This document shows positions 15,479-23,582 of a DNA stretch of 43,955 nucleotides, one piece after another. The position numbers and the translations under genes are program-made. How positions within the stretch are numbered: the first letter of the stretch is position 1; each line of letters opens with the position of its first letter. Source of the stretch: Acidobacteria bacterium 28-1. Its GTDB lineage: Bacteria > Acidobacteriota > Blastocatellia > Pyrinomonadales > Pyrinomonadaceae. Under the pieces are notes generated by a model. It ran no database searches. It was given only the letters and a program-made list of their open reading frames with translations, and was not told the DNA's origin. The stretch covers positions 1 through 43,955 of the forward strand of contig MWYZ01000053.1 in assembly GCA_002050365.1 (NCBI GenBank), written 5' to 3'.

Positions 15479-17791
15479 TCAAACGTTTTTTGGAGCCGCC
15501 ACAATGACAACTGATTCATCGGCGGACAAATTTTCAAGCTCCGTTTTCGCCAGCGCAATTGCTTGCTCCATTTCAGCCAGCCCGGAAAGATTGACGATTC
15601 TCGCGCCGACGAGAATGTGAATGTCGGGCAAATCGCGCCCTGCGTCGCCGAAATCCGTCAGCTTTGTAATCACAAATTCAAGCTCGCGGGCAATGTTTTC
15701 AACAGTCGTCGGATAAACTTCGGCGTGGCTGCGCTGCAAACGGACGACGCCGGTTTTATCAACGACTCGCACTAATTGTTTTGACGAATCGAATAAACCG
15801 AAAAAAGTTTTAGTCAAAATCTCAGCCGTAAAAACGTAAAGCCCGGAAGTTTCTGATTTGAGTTCGATGATTGATTCGTCCGTTTTCATCGAACGCGCCG
15901 CCGCTTGCCAACAGCCTTCCAAATCAGTTGCCGCCGCGCGCTCGCCTTGTTTCAGTTCGGTCGTGCCGAAAGCCGTTGCGCGAACCAAATTGCGGCGCGT
16001 GTCAACTTCGATGTTCACTTCGACCGTTTCGGGCAAAGCGCCGATTTTAATCACTGATTCGCTCGCTTCGCGCCGCACCTGCAAAATCTGTTCGGGCGAT
16101 GGGTCAACGATATTGCGTTCAATCACGTCGCGCACCATTGCAAGCGCAACGCCAATCGTTGAAATAACTTCGGCTTTTCGCGCCAGACGCGCCGGAAGAT
16201 TCATCAACTTTCCGGTAAATGGAACGAGCGAAGCCGCACCGCCGCCGCCGCCGACAAGTTCAACCAATCCGCGGTCGAGATTGTATTCGGTAATCAATTC
16301 TTCGATTTGTTTCTGCACTTTAGAACAGGAAATTTCCAAAACTTTTCGTGCCGCGTCTTCCGTTGAGACGCCGAGTTTTGCTGCCAAAGGTTCAAAAGCC
16401 TTTCTCGCGCTTTCGGCGTTTCCGAAGGCAAATGCCGTTTTGGGAATTATGCCCAGAACATTCGCCGCGCACGTCGGCGTTAAAGAAAAGCGTTTGCCGT
16501 TTGTGCATTCAATCGCCGTGTAATCGTCGGTATCGTGTGCGGTCGGGCGCAAATGAACGAGTTTTGCGCCATCAAAGATTTCAGGCTTTTGAAAACAAGT
16601 GTAAGCAAGTCCGGCAATATGTGCCGAACGCGCCCCGACATCAACAATCTCGCCGTTTTTCTCGCGCACCATACTTCCGCCGGCAATCGCCAGCGTTCGC
16701 ACGTCAAGCGTATTCAAATAAGTGCGATGCCCACCGACTTTTGCCGCTTTCGTCTGCGGCTGCCCATCGCGGATAACGGAAATATCGGCTGAAGTTCCGC
16801 CGACTTCGATAAAAATTCCGTCCGAGACTTTTTCATACATCAACGCTCCGGCGATTCCGGCGGCTGGTCCCGAAAGCATCGTCATAATCGGTCGGCGATG
16901 CACTTCTTCAACGCTCATTACGCCGCCGTCCGAGCGCATAATCATTAGCGGCGCACGGATTCCGGCACGTCTGACACATTCGTCGGTCATCGTCGCCGTG
17001 TGAATCATTTTCGGCAAAATCGCGCCGTTTAAAACCGCCGTGCGAGTGCGCGTTCGCAAACCGTAAAGTGTTGAAACTTCGTGTCCGCTTGTCGCAAAAA
17101 CGCCTTTTTCACGGGCAACTTGAGAGATTTTTTCTTCGTTTTCGGGGCGGTCAACGCCGAAGGCTTCTGAGACGGCAATCACCTCCGCGCCTTTGGCTTT
17201 CAATTCTAAAATTAATTTGTTGATGACTTCATCGAAATTTTTAGCCACAGAGGACACCGAGTTCACAGAGAGTTTTTCATTAAAGTTATTATCTCTGTCT
17301 TCTCTGTGCGTTCTGTGGCTAGGTGATTTGACAAAGCAATGTTCGGCTTTTAGGAAACGATTCGGAGCAAGCTCAATCGGCGGAATGCGCGTGTCGAATT
17401 TGGCTTTCAAGCCTTCCAGCCCGCGCCCTAAACCGATAACCCCGACTTGCGCGACATCGCCTTCAAGCAAGGCGTTCGTCGCCTGCGTAGTTGAATGTGC
17501 GATAAAAATTACATCGTCCGGCGAAATGTTGAGTTCACTCAAAGCGCGTTCGATGGCGTTGATAATTCCGAGCGCAACGCCTTCTTTTGCCGAATGAGTC
17601 GTCGGAACTTTTAGCTGCGAAACAACTTCACGCGTGTCATTGTCAACCACGACGACATCGGTGAAAGTCCCGCCAACGTCAATGCCGACTCTGACTTTTT
17701 GCGACGCATTTTGAGACGCGGGGACGCGGAGACGGAGGGACGCGGAGACGTTTTCCTCAAGTTGATTGTTTCCCTTTATCGAATTGTCCAT
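15479..17791 (-). CDS. Hydantoinase/oxoprolinase A-like protein
   Basis: A 770-residue HyuA/oxoprolinase subunit-A-type protein. The Hydant_A_N domain begins VRVGIDVGGTFTDVVVVD (phosphate-binding DVGGTFTD, residues 38-45). The central domain has GGVMSVEEVHRRPIMTMLSG PAAG and EVGGTSADISVIRDG, and a glycine-rich VGGGGGAASLVPF follows. HyuB, the usual partner, is absent from the window, so this may act alone as an acetophenone-carboxylase/oxoprolinase-like ATPase. Two parts look like repeat sequence turned into protein: residues about 16-31 (SASLRLRVPASQNASQ) and about 155-184 (KSPSHRTHREDRDNN onward). The start overlaps the upstream four-helix gene by 16 bases. Confidence 0.82.
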   Translation of the reverse strand: MDNSIKGNNQLEENVSASLRLRVPASQNASQKVRVGIDVGGTFTDVVVVDNDTREVVSQLKVPTTHSAKEGVALGIINAIERALSELNISPDDVIFIAHSTTQATNALLEGDVAQVGVIGLGRGLEGLKAKFDTRIPPIELAPNRFLKAEHCFVKSPSHRTHREDRDNNFNEKLSVNSVSSVAKNFDEVINKLILELKAKGAEVIAVSEAFGVDRPENEEKISQVAREKGVFATSGHEVSTLYGLRTRTRTAVLNGAILPKMIHTATMTDECVRRAGIRAPLMIMRSDGGVMSVEEVHRRPIMTMLSGPAAGIAGALMYEKVSDGIFIEVGGTSADISVIRDGQPQTKAAKVGGHRTYLNTLDVRTLAIAGGSMVREKNGEIVDVGARSAHIAGLAYTCFQKPEIFDGAKLVHLRPTAHDTDDYTAIECTNGKRFSLTPTCAANVLGIIPKTAFAFGNAESARKAFEPLAAKLGVSTEDAARKVLEISCSKVQKQIEELITEYNLDRGLVELVGGGGGAASLVPFTGKLMNLPARLARKAEVISTIGVALAMVRDVIERNIVDPSPEQILQVRREASESVIKIGALPETVEVNIEVDTRRNLVRATAFGTTELKQGERAAATDLEGCWQAAARSMKTDESIIELKSETSGLYVFTAEILTKTFFGLFDSSKQLVRVVDKTGVVRLQRSHAEVYPTTVENIARELEFVITKLTDFGDAGRDLPDIHILVGARIVNLSGLAEMEQAIALAKTELENLSADESVVIVAAPKNV
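17242..17331. repeat. Intergenic-type repeat inserted in frame in the HyuA-like gene
   Basis: TAGCCACAGAGGACACCGAG and the following CACAGAGAG on the left mirror CTCTGTCTTCTCTGTGCGTT and CTGTGGCTA on the right. The ends TAGCCACAGA / TCTGTGGCTA pair perfectly. It is 90 bp, a multiple of three, and stays open in the HyuA frame. Confidence 0.8.
17711..17750. repeat. GACGCGGAGACGG repeat in the HyuA-like gene 5' end
   Basis: A run of GACGCGG/GGACGCGGA/GACGGAG units with near seven-base spacing encodes about residues 16-29 of the HyuA-like protein. The same units make up the hairpin at 18178-18304 just upstream of the neighbouring gene. Confidence 0.8.
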
Positions 17792-18153
17792 TTTTCGGGT
17801 TCGGAAATCATTTTGACGAGTTGACCGATAATTAAATCGTAAGCCGTATCCAGTTCGTTAAAATCTTTTTCCGGCAGATAACGACAGCGAAGTGCAAATT
17901 CCAGCCAAACTCTCGTTTCTTCGGCTTCGCTTTCACAGTCGCTAAGTTTGCTGACAAAATGCGCGGAATAACGACGTTTACGCCACGCTTCGGCGAGATT
18001 CGCACAGACGGAGCGCGAAGAACGACGCATCTGGTCAACCATCGAATATTTTTCTTCAGGCGGAAAACTTTTCGTTAATTCAAAAATCTTCATCGCCGCT
18101 TCAAATGCGTTTTGATAAACCCGAAGTTCTCTATAGCCTCTGATATTCGACAT
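17776..18153 (-). CDS. Four-helix-bundle protein (23S rRNA IVP family)
   Basis: A 125-residue protein of the four-helix-bundle/'S23 ribosomal' family, named from proteins encoded in 23S rRNA intervening sequences but also widespread as stand-alone genes. Signatures are ELRVYQNAFEAAMKIFELTK, FPPEEKYSMVDQMRRSSRSV, CANLAEAWRKRRY and LSDCESEAEETRVWLEFAL. The molecular function is not established; members often occur as scattered orphan genes. Here it interrupts the enzyme run, overlapping the HyuA-like start by 16 bases and following a long heptamer-type hairpin, so it may have arrived separately. Confidence 0.88.
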   Translation of the reverse strand: MSNIRGYRELRVYQNAFEAAMKIFELTKSFPPEEKYSMVDQMRRSSRSVCANLAEAWRKRRYSAHFVSKLSDCESEAEETRVWLEFALRCRYLPEKDFNELDTAYDLIIGQLVKMISEPEKWTIR

Positions 18154-18177
18154 AATTTTAATGCGACACTGGGAGCG

Positions 18178-18304
18178 AGAGACGCGGTGACGGAGCGACG
18201 CGGAGACACGGAGAAAGATTCTGCTACTTTAAAGTTTTCCTTGTCATCTCCAACATCAAAACTAAATCACCGCGTCACCGTGTCTCCGCGTCTCCGCGTC
18301 TTTC
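18178..18304. repeat. Long GACGCGGAGAC-type hairpin repeat
   Basis: Left arm 18178-18215 (AGAGACGCGGTGACGGAGCG onward) and right arm 18266-18304 (TCACCGCGTCACCGTGTCTC onward) are largely complementary, with an AT-rich 50-base loop. It fills the gap between the GH3 gene and the four-helix gene and touches the GH3 stop codon at 18303. Confidence 0.8.
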
Positions 18305-20024
18305 ATCTAGAGATTCCCGCGCCAATTTCAAAAATACCCGGAACGCTGACCGGAAGTTTACCCGTGAACGGGACTTCGCCGAACATCGTTCTGACGGCTG
18401 CCGTTTGCGCGACTTCTTCGATTGCATAAGTTACGACATAAGTTTTAACTTCTGGAAATTGCCGAATCAAATACGGGCTGCCGAAAGCGACAACGGCAAC
18501 CGGCTTTTTCAAATCAATCATTTCTCTGACAAATTTCGTTTGATTTTCAGGCAATGCAACCGTGCCTTTGAGCGCGGCACGCTTGACAAACGGTGCAAGA
18601 ATAATCGAATCGAATTGTTTTGCTTGTTCCAAAACTTTTTCGTATTCGTCTTTGGTCGAGCGCAGGTCGAGCCGAATAATTTTTGCTTTTGGCGCACGTC
18701 GCATAATTTCAGGAATCAACGCAATACCTTCAATCGGGTCATCGTCCGCCGCAATCACAACAAACAAAGTTTTATTTGCTTTTTCCGCCGTCATCGGCAA
18801 AATGTTGTCGGCGTTTCTAAGAAGCGTGATTGATTTTTCCGCCGTTGCATTTGCCTCGCGGACGTTTTCGGATTTTTCGACAACTTGATTGACTTTTGCC
18901 AAATCAACCAAACGATTTTCGGTTAAGCCTAAACGATATTTTGCGCTCAAAAGCCGACGAACGGATTCGTCAATTCTCGCTTCAGTTAGTTCACCGGATT
19001 TAACTGCCGCTTCAATTGCGTCAATCGTCTTTTTCGCATCCGCCGGTAGAAGCACGATGTCCGCGCCCGCCAAAACCGCCATCACCACCGATTTTTCGTC
19101 GGAGTAATTCTTTTTAATCGCGCCCATCTCCATCGCATCGGTCGTGATAATGCCTTTAAATCCTAATTCTTTACGCAAAATATCATTTGAGATTTTCGGA
19201 TTCAGAGTTGCGGGAACGTCATCGCCGGTTACTTGCGGCACGGCAAGGTGCGCGGTCATCACCGCATCTACGCCGTCGCCTATCGCGGTTTTGAAAGGCA
19301 CGAGTTCGACGGCTTCAAGTTGTGTTTTATTCGCGCTGATTTTTGCCAAACCGATGTGCGAATCGGTTGCGGTATCACCGTGACCGGGAAAATGTTTGAG
19401 TGTCGCCAACGCGCCGCCGTCGCGCACGCCTTTTGCCAATGCCGCCGCAAATTCGCCGACCTTTTCAGGGTTTGCGCCAAACGAGCGAATGTTGATAACC
19501 GGATTATCCGGGTTGTTGTTGATGTCGGCAACGGGCGCGAAAAGCCAATTGACACCAATGGCACGCATTTCTTCGGCGATAATTTTGCCTTGCCGGTAAG
19601 CGGCTAGCACGTCGCCCGTCGCGCCAACGCCCATATTTGTTGTAAAAGGCGTACCGGTTCTCAACTGCATTCGCAAACCGCGCTCGTAATCTGCAGCAAA
19701 AAGTAGAGGCAATTTTGAGATTCGCTGCATTTCGTTGGTCAAAGCGGCAATCGAATTTGCTTCACCGCGAAAAACAATAAATCCGCCGAGCCGATTTTCT
19801 TCGACTTGGCGACGCGATTCGGCAAATTTTTCGCTATTCAAATTCGTGAACTCGCCGCTCATTCGCACCATCACCATTTGCCCGATTTTCTCGCGCAAGC
19901 TCAAACTTCTGAGCATGTTTTCAACCCACCTTTCCGCCTTTTTGTCAGCCTTCGACGTTTGAGCAAAAACGAATTGCTGAACAAATAATCCAAGCAACAA
20001 GAACAAAACAAATAATTTCTTCAT
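18303..20024 (-). CDS. Exported GH3 beta-N-acetylhexosaminidase, NagZ-like (copy A)
   Basis: A 573-residue exported glycoside hydrolase family 3 enzyme. It has a signal peptide (MKKLFVLFLLLGLFVQQFVF, cleavage near FAQ-TS) and the NagZ-type acid/base motif KHFPGHGDTATDSH (K210-H223, the Asp-His dyad diagnostic of GH3 N-acetylglucosaminidases). The likely nucleophile is D296 in GIITTDAMEMGAI. A second C-terminal domain of about 200 residues (AEKSITLLRNADNILP onward) makes it longer than cytoplasmic NagZ. The expected reaction is release of GlcNAc from peptidoglycan or chitin fragments in the periplasm. It lies 57 bp downstream of a paralogue. The start is the second in-frame ATG, which gives a clean signal peptide. 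Confidence 0.9.
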   Translation of the reverse strand: MKKLFVLFLLLGLFVQQFVFAQTSKADKKAERWVENMLRSLSLREKIGQMVMVRMSGEFTNLNSEKFAESRRQVEENRLGGFIVFRGEANSIAALTNEMQRISKLPLLFAADYERGLRMQLRTGTPFTTNMGVGATGDVLAAYRQGKIIAEEMRAIGVNWLFAPVADINNNPDNPVINIRSFGANPEKVGEFAAALAKGVRDGGALATLKHFPGHGDTATDSHIGLAKISANKTQLEAVELVPFKTAIGDGVDAVMTAHLAVPQVTGDDVPATLNPKISNDILRKELGFKGIITTDAMEMGAIKKNYSDEKSVVMAVLAGADIVLLPADAKKTIDAIEAAVKSGELTEARIDESVRRLLSAKYRLGLTENRLVDLAKVNQVVEKSENVREANATAEKSITLLRNADNILPMTAEKANKTLFVVIAADDDPIEGIALIPEIMRRAPKAKIIRLDLRSTKDEYEKVLEQAKQFDSIILAPFVKRAALKGTVALPENQTKFVREMIDLKKPVAVVAFGSPYLIRQFPEVKTYVVTYAIEEVAQTAAVRTMFGEVPFTGKLPVSVPGIFEIGAGISR

Positions 20025-20081
20025 AATAAAATTATAAAACCGCCACATGCTAAGCCAAAAAACTTTATCAAACGACTTGCT

Positions 20082-21935
20082 TTAATTGAAAATTTCCGTC
20101 GCTTCTTTCGCGTCTTTTTCTTTGCGTTTCGTTGCACTAAGCTGCATTCCATCACCGATTTTGAAAAAGTTCGGCAAACCGACGGGCGAGTGCCCGGTGA
20201 TTGCCGTTTCGCCGAAAATTGCCCGCGCAGCAGCATTTTGCGCGACATCTTCAACCGCCCACGCCGCCAGATAAACTTTCGCTTCGGGAAATTGCTGTAA
20301 TTGATACGGGCTGCCGAAAGCGACAACGGCGACCGATTTATTTTTATCAATCAATTTGCGGACAAAATCGGCTTCCGTCTCGGGCAAAGCGATTGTGCCT
20401 TTGAGCGCGGCGCGTTTGACAAACGGCGCGATGAGAATTGTTCCAGCTTTTCCGGCTTCCGTCAAAATTTGTTCGTATTCCTTTTCGGTCGTGCGTTTAT
20501 CAACGCGCATCACGCGGGCGTTTTTGAGCCGCGTTTCGATTGCCGTTTGAAAAACTTTTCCCTGATCCGGGTCGTCGTCTCCGGCAACGACGATAAAAAG
20601 CGTGTTGTTTGCCTGCTTTGTGCCAAGCGGCAAGACATTGTTTTCATTGCGGAAAAGCGTCATCGAACGCTCGGCGAGCTCGTTGGCGAATTTTACATTT
20701 TCCGGTTTTTCGACGATTTTATTGACCTTCGCCAAATCAACCGATTTTTTCGTCGCCAAACCGACGCGGTATTTTGCCCGCAAAATTCGGCGCACCGAAT
20801 CGTCAATTTGTTTTTTGGGAATTTCGCCGCGCAAAACGGCTTGTTCAATCGCATCAATCGTTCCTTTCGGGTCCGGCGGAAGCAGCGCGATGTCCGCGCC
20901 GGCTTTGATTGCGCGAACCGCGCCTTCCACGCCTTTATAATTTTTAACGATTGCGCCCATTCCCAAAGAATCTGTCGTAATAATACCGTCAAATTTTAGT
21001 TCTTTGCGAATCAAATCCCGATTAATTTGCGGTGAAAGCGAAGCCGGAACGTTGTCGCCCGTAATTTCGGGAAGCGCGATGTGCGCCGTCATAAACGAAT
21101 CGAGTCCGGCGGCAATCGCAGCGCGAAACGGAGCAAGCTCGACCGTTTCAAAACGCTCACGGCTGATGTTAATTGTCGGCGTATTGATGTGTGAATCAAT
21201 CGGTGTGTCGCCGTGTCCGGGAAAATGTTTGGCGGTCGAGAGAACGCCGCCATCGCGCAGACCGCGAACTTCCGCTTCGACAAAACGGGAAACAGTCTGC
21301 GGATTTTCGCCGTAACTGCGGACGTTGACCATCGAATTTGCCGGATTATTCAAAACATCTGAAACCGGACCGTAAAGCCAATTGATGCCGATTGCCCGCA
21401 TTTCTTCGGCAATAATTTGACCTTTTTGGTAAGAATCATTCGGATTTCCAGCCGCCGCAATTCCCATATTGTGCGTAAAAGATGTCCCGCTTTTAATCTG
21501 CATCGGCAAACCGCGCTCGAAATCCGCCGCCATCAGAAGCGGAATTTTTGAAACGCGCTGCATTTCGTTGGTCATCGCGGCAAGTTCCAGCACGTCGCCG
21601 CGATAAAAGACGAAACCGCCGACTTTGTTTTCGACAATTTGTTTTTTAATATCAGCGAATTTTTCGCTCGCCACGTTTTTGTATTCGCCGAGCGCGCCGA
21701 CGACAATCATTTGTCCGATTCTCTCCCGCAACGATAAAGAACGCAAAGTTTGTTCGACCCAAATTGATTCAGGCGAATTTTTTTGCACCGCGTTTTTCAT
21801 ATTAACCTTTCGCGGAAACTTTGCTTTTTGCGCTTGCGCGGCTAGATTACAAACATTTGCAACAACGAGCGCAGCGCAGATAAAAGCGGCAAATAACTTT
21901 TGCGTGGATTTGGCAAGTGAATTTTGTATTTTCAT
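20082..21935 (-). CDS. Exported GH3 beta-N-acetylhexosaminidase, NagZ-like (copy B)
   Basis: A 617-residue paralogue of the downstream GH3 enzyme, similar over the whole length. The signal peptide is at residues 1-36 (LFAAFICAALVVANVCNLAA, cleavage near AQA-QK). The acid/base motif is KHFPGHGDTPIDSH (236-249), and the nucleophile is D322 in IITTDSLGMGAI. The C-terminal domain has AERSMTLFRNENNVLP. It carries a charged C-terminal tail (ATKRKEKDAKEATEIFN) that copy A lacks. Two tandem exported copies suggest different linkage or fragment preferences. It is preceded at 1 bp by the GHL10-like gene, so they are clearly in one transcript. Confidence 0.9.
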   Translation of the reverse strand: MKIQNSLAKSTQKLFAAFICAALVVANVCNLAAQAQKAKFPRKVNMKNAVQKNSPESIWVEQTLRSLSLRERIGQMIVVGALGEYKNVASEKFADIKKQIVENKVGGFVFYRGDVLELAAMTNEMQRVSKIPLLMAADFERGLPMQIKSGTSFTHNMGIAAAGNPNDSYQKGQIIAEEMRAIGINWLYGPVSDVLNNPANSMVNVRSYGENPQTVSRFVEAEVRGLRDGGVLSTAKHFPGHGDTPIDSHINTPTINISRERFETVELAPFRAAIAAGLDSFMTAHIALPEITGDNVPASLSPQINRDLIRKELKFDGIITTDSLGMGAIVKNYKGVEGAVRAIKAGADIALLPPDPKGTIDAIEQAVLRGEIPKKQIDDSVRRILRAKYRVGLATKKSVDLAKVNKIVEKPENVKFANELAERSMTLFRNENNVLPLGTKQANNTLFIVVAGDDDPDQGKVFQTAIETRLKNARVMRVDKRTTEKEYEQILTEAGKAGTILIAPFVKRAALKGTIALPETEADFVRKLIDKNKSVAVVAFGSPYQLQQFPEAKVYLAAWAVEDVAQNAAARAIFGETAITGHSPVGLPNFFKIGDGMQLSATKRKEKDAKEATEIFN

Positions 21936-21936
21936 T

Positions 21937-23247
21937 TTACTTTTTTAATTTCGTCGGATTTGCCGACAAAAGTTTTTTGAGCGACGACCACACATTTCGC
22001 CGCCGAACATGCGAGGCTTCAAAAATGCTCACGCCGTTTGTTTGCTCGGCAATTATTTGTGTTCCTAACCTGAGTTTTTCGGGCGAAAGATTGTCGTCGC
22101 CGTAGTTAATTACGCCGTGAACGACGGTCGCGCCGCGAGTTACCTCTTTTGCTAATTTCGCCGCGCCTTCAACCGAACGCCAAGCGTTTGCTCCTGATTT
22201 CGCCGCTTCGCTTTCGGTGTTTTGTTGGTAATACAAGCCGACGTAAAGAACATTAACGAGTTCGGCGTAACCGGTTTTATTATAGTCAGGCGTTGCCCAA
22301 GCGTATAAAACTTTGTGTTTTTCGCTCGCCCAATTCACGCCGACATCGTTATAAATCGGATACCATGAGCCGACGTAAGATTCGAGCGAAACTTTTGGTT
22401 TTGTACTTTTCACCATCTTATTGAGACGCACGAAAAATCCTTTGATAACGCTTGCCCGCCATTCGAGCCACTGTTTGTAATATCTCCCTTCGACGATTTG
22501 TTTTTTCCCGTTTGCGTCGAACTTTATCTCGTAAATATCTTCGGGAAATTTTAAGTTTTTATTTTTGATATATTCGCCGAAACGCTTGCGTGAATACTCC
22601 GAAAAATCGCAGTTAATTCCGTTCCAACGCGCTCTGTCCATCACCACGCCGTCAACCGCGTAATTGTCCAAAACTTCTCGAATAATCGAAAGCTCATAAT
22701 CCTGAACGGCGGGCAAAGCGGCGTTCACCCACAGCGGAATGCCTTGTTTGAACTCGCCAATCGGCGCAATTTTTATTTTCTTGTCGGCTTCGTCAACGTC
22801 GTAAGCAACCGATTGCCAATCTTTGCGTTTATCGAAACCGATTCCGATGCCGGGAATCAATTTATTGCCTTCGGTGAAAATATCGAAAGCGGCGTGCAGG
22901 CGCATTCCGCGCTTGTGACATTCTTTGGTAAAAGTTTTGAGCGCATCAAAATCGGTATTGTATTTTACGCCTTTGTGCTGCGTGAGACGAGGCGCGATTT
23001 TGCTCGGATAAATGACGTGACCATTTAGCTCTTTTGTGTAGAGAATCACGGTGTCGAATCCTGTTTGTTTGACTTTCTCGGCAAATTCGGCGATTGTTTT
23101 TTCGTTTTCGAGAACATCAGCCGAAGCGGTCGAAGAAACCCAAATTGTGTTGCGCGGAACAACGGGAAGTTTCTGAGCGAAGGCGGAAACGCTCGCTACG
23201 CAAAGAATGGCAACAAAGAAAATTTTGCGGCAAAAGGTCAATTTCAT
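21937..23247 (-). CDS. Exported GHL10-type glycosyl-hydrolase-like protein
   Basis: A 436-residue exported protein of the glycosyl-hydrolase-like 10 (DUF187/YngK) class, predicted as a TIM barrel. The signal peptide is KLTFCRKIFFVAILCVASVS with cleavage near AFA-QK. Typical segments are AEKVKQTGFDTVILYTKELNG, HKRGMRLHAAFDIF, VNAALPAVQDYELSIIREVL, NYAVDGVVMDRARWNG (likely catalytic Asp region), VSLESYVGSWYPIYNDVG and VLYAWATPDYNKTGYAE. The substrate is not known; relatives are thought to act on cell-wall glycans. It starts at the second ATG for the signal peptide and ends 1 bp before the GH3 copy B start. Confidence 0.8.
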   Translation of the reverse strand: MKLTFCRKIFFVAILCVASVSAFAQKLPVVPRNTIWVSSTASADVLENEKTIAEFAEKVKQTGFDTVILYTKELNGHVIYPSKIAPRLTQHKGVKYNTDFDALKTFTKECHKRGMRLHAAFDIFTEGNKLIPGIGIGFDKRKDWQSVAYDVDEADKKIKIAPIGEFKQGIPLWVNAALPAVQDYELSIIREVLDNYAVDGVVMDRARWNGINCDFSEYSRKRFGEYIKNKNLKFPEDIYEIKFDANGKKQIVEGRYYKQWLEWRASVIKGFFVRLNKMVKSTKPKVSLESYVGSWYPIYNDVGVNWASEKHKVLYAWATPDYNKTGYAELVNVLYVGLYYQQNTESEAAKSGANAWRSVEGAAKLAKEVTRGATVVHGVINYGDDNLSPEKLRLGTQIIAEQTNGVSIFEASHVRRRNVWSSLKKLLSANPTKLKK

Positions 23248-23323
23248 AAAGCGACGTTTCGATAATAAAAAATAACTCGCGCGTATCGAGCGCAACTAGA
23301 AACTGCTAACATTCTCCTTTTCA

Positions 23324-23521
23324 ATTGCCACTAGCTTTAGCTAGTGGATAATGGATAACAAAAGAAAAGGCTTTAGCCGAATACAAATAAAAAATCAATC
23401 ATCCTTTTTGCTTTAGCTCAAAATTAGGCTAAAGCCATAAGGAACTTTATCAAAAGAAATTCGGCTAAAGCCGCTTATTTTTTTACTAAACCTCTCCACT
23501 AGCTGAAGCTAGTGGCAATTT
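23324..23521. repeat. Composite palindromic element (MITE-like)
   Basis: Outer ends AATTGCCACTAGCTTTAGCT (from 23324) and AGCTGAAGCTAGTGGCAATT (to 23521) form a 25-bp terminal inverted repeat with one mismatch. Each end also folds on itself (CCACTAGC/GCTAGTGG). Inside are GGCTTTAGCC, GGCTAAAGCC and CGGCTAAAGCCG. It has no coding capacity, and it separates the GHL10-like gene from the unknown exported gene. Confidence 0.8.
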
Positions 23522-23555
23522 AAATAATGAAACTCCTTTCGCGCTTCACGCTCAT

Positions 23556-23572
23556 TGCAGGCAATATGCCTG
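23556..23572. repeat. Small REP-like palindrome
   Basis: GCAGGCAATATGCCTGC is an imperfect palindrome (two mismatched central positions) followed by GCTCCAATG and preceded by CATTG. The layout is similar to the REP-like element at 7782-7833. Confidence 0.55.
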
Positions 23573-23582
23573 CGCTCCAATG

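Noticed and set aside
15858..16523. 221-codon plus-strand frame opposite the HyuA-like gene
   Set aside because: Antisense shadow of a well-supported coding sequence, Ser/Thr/Pro-rich without domain signatures.
20301..20999. 232-codon plus-strand frame opposite GH3 copy B
   Set aside because: Antisense shadow; the minus-strand GH3 frame carries all catalytic motifs.
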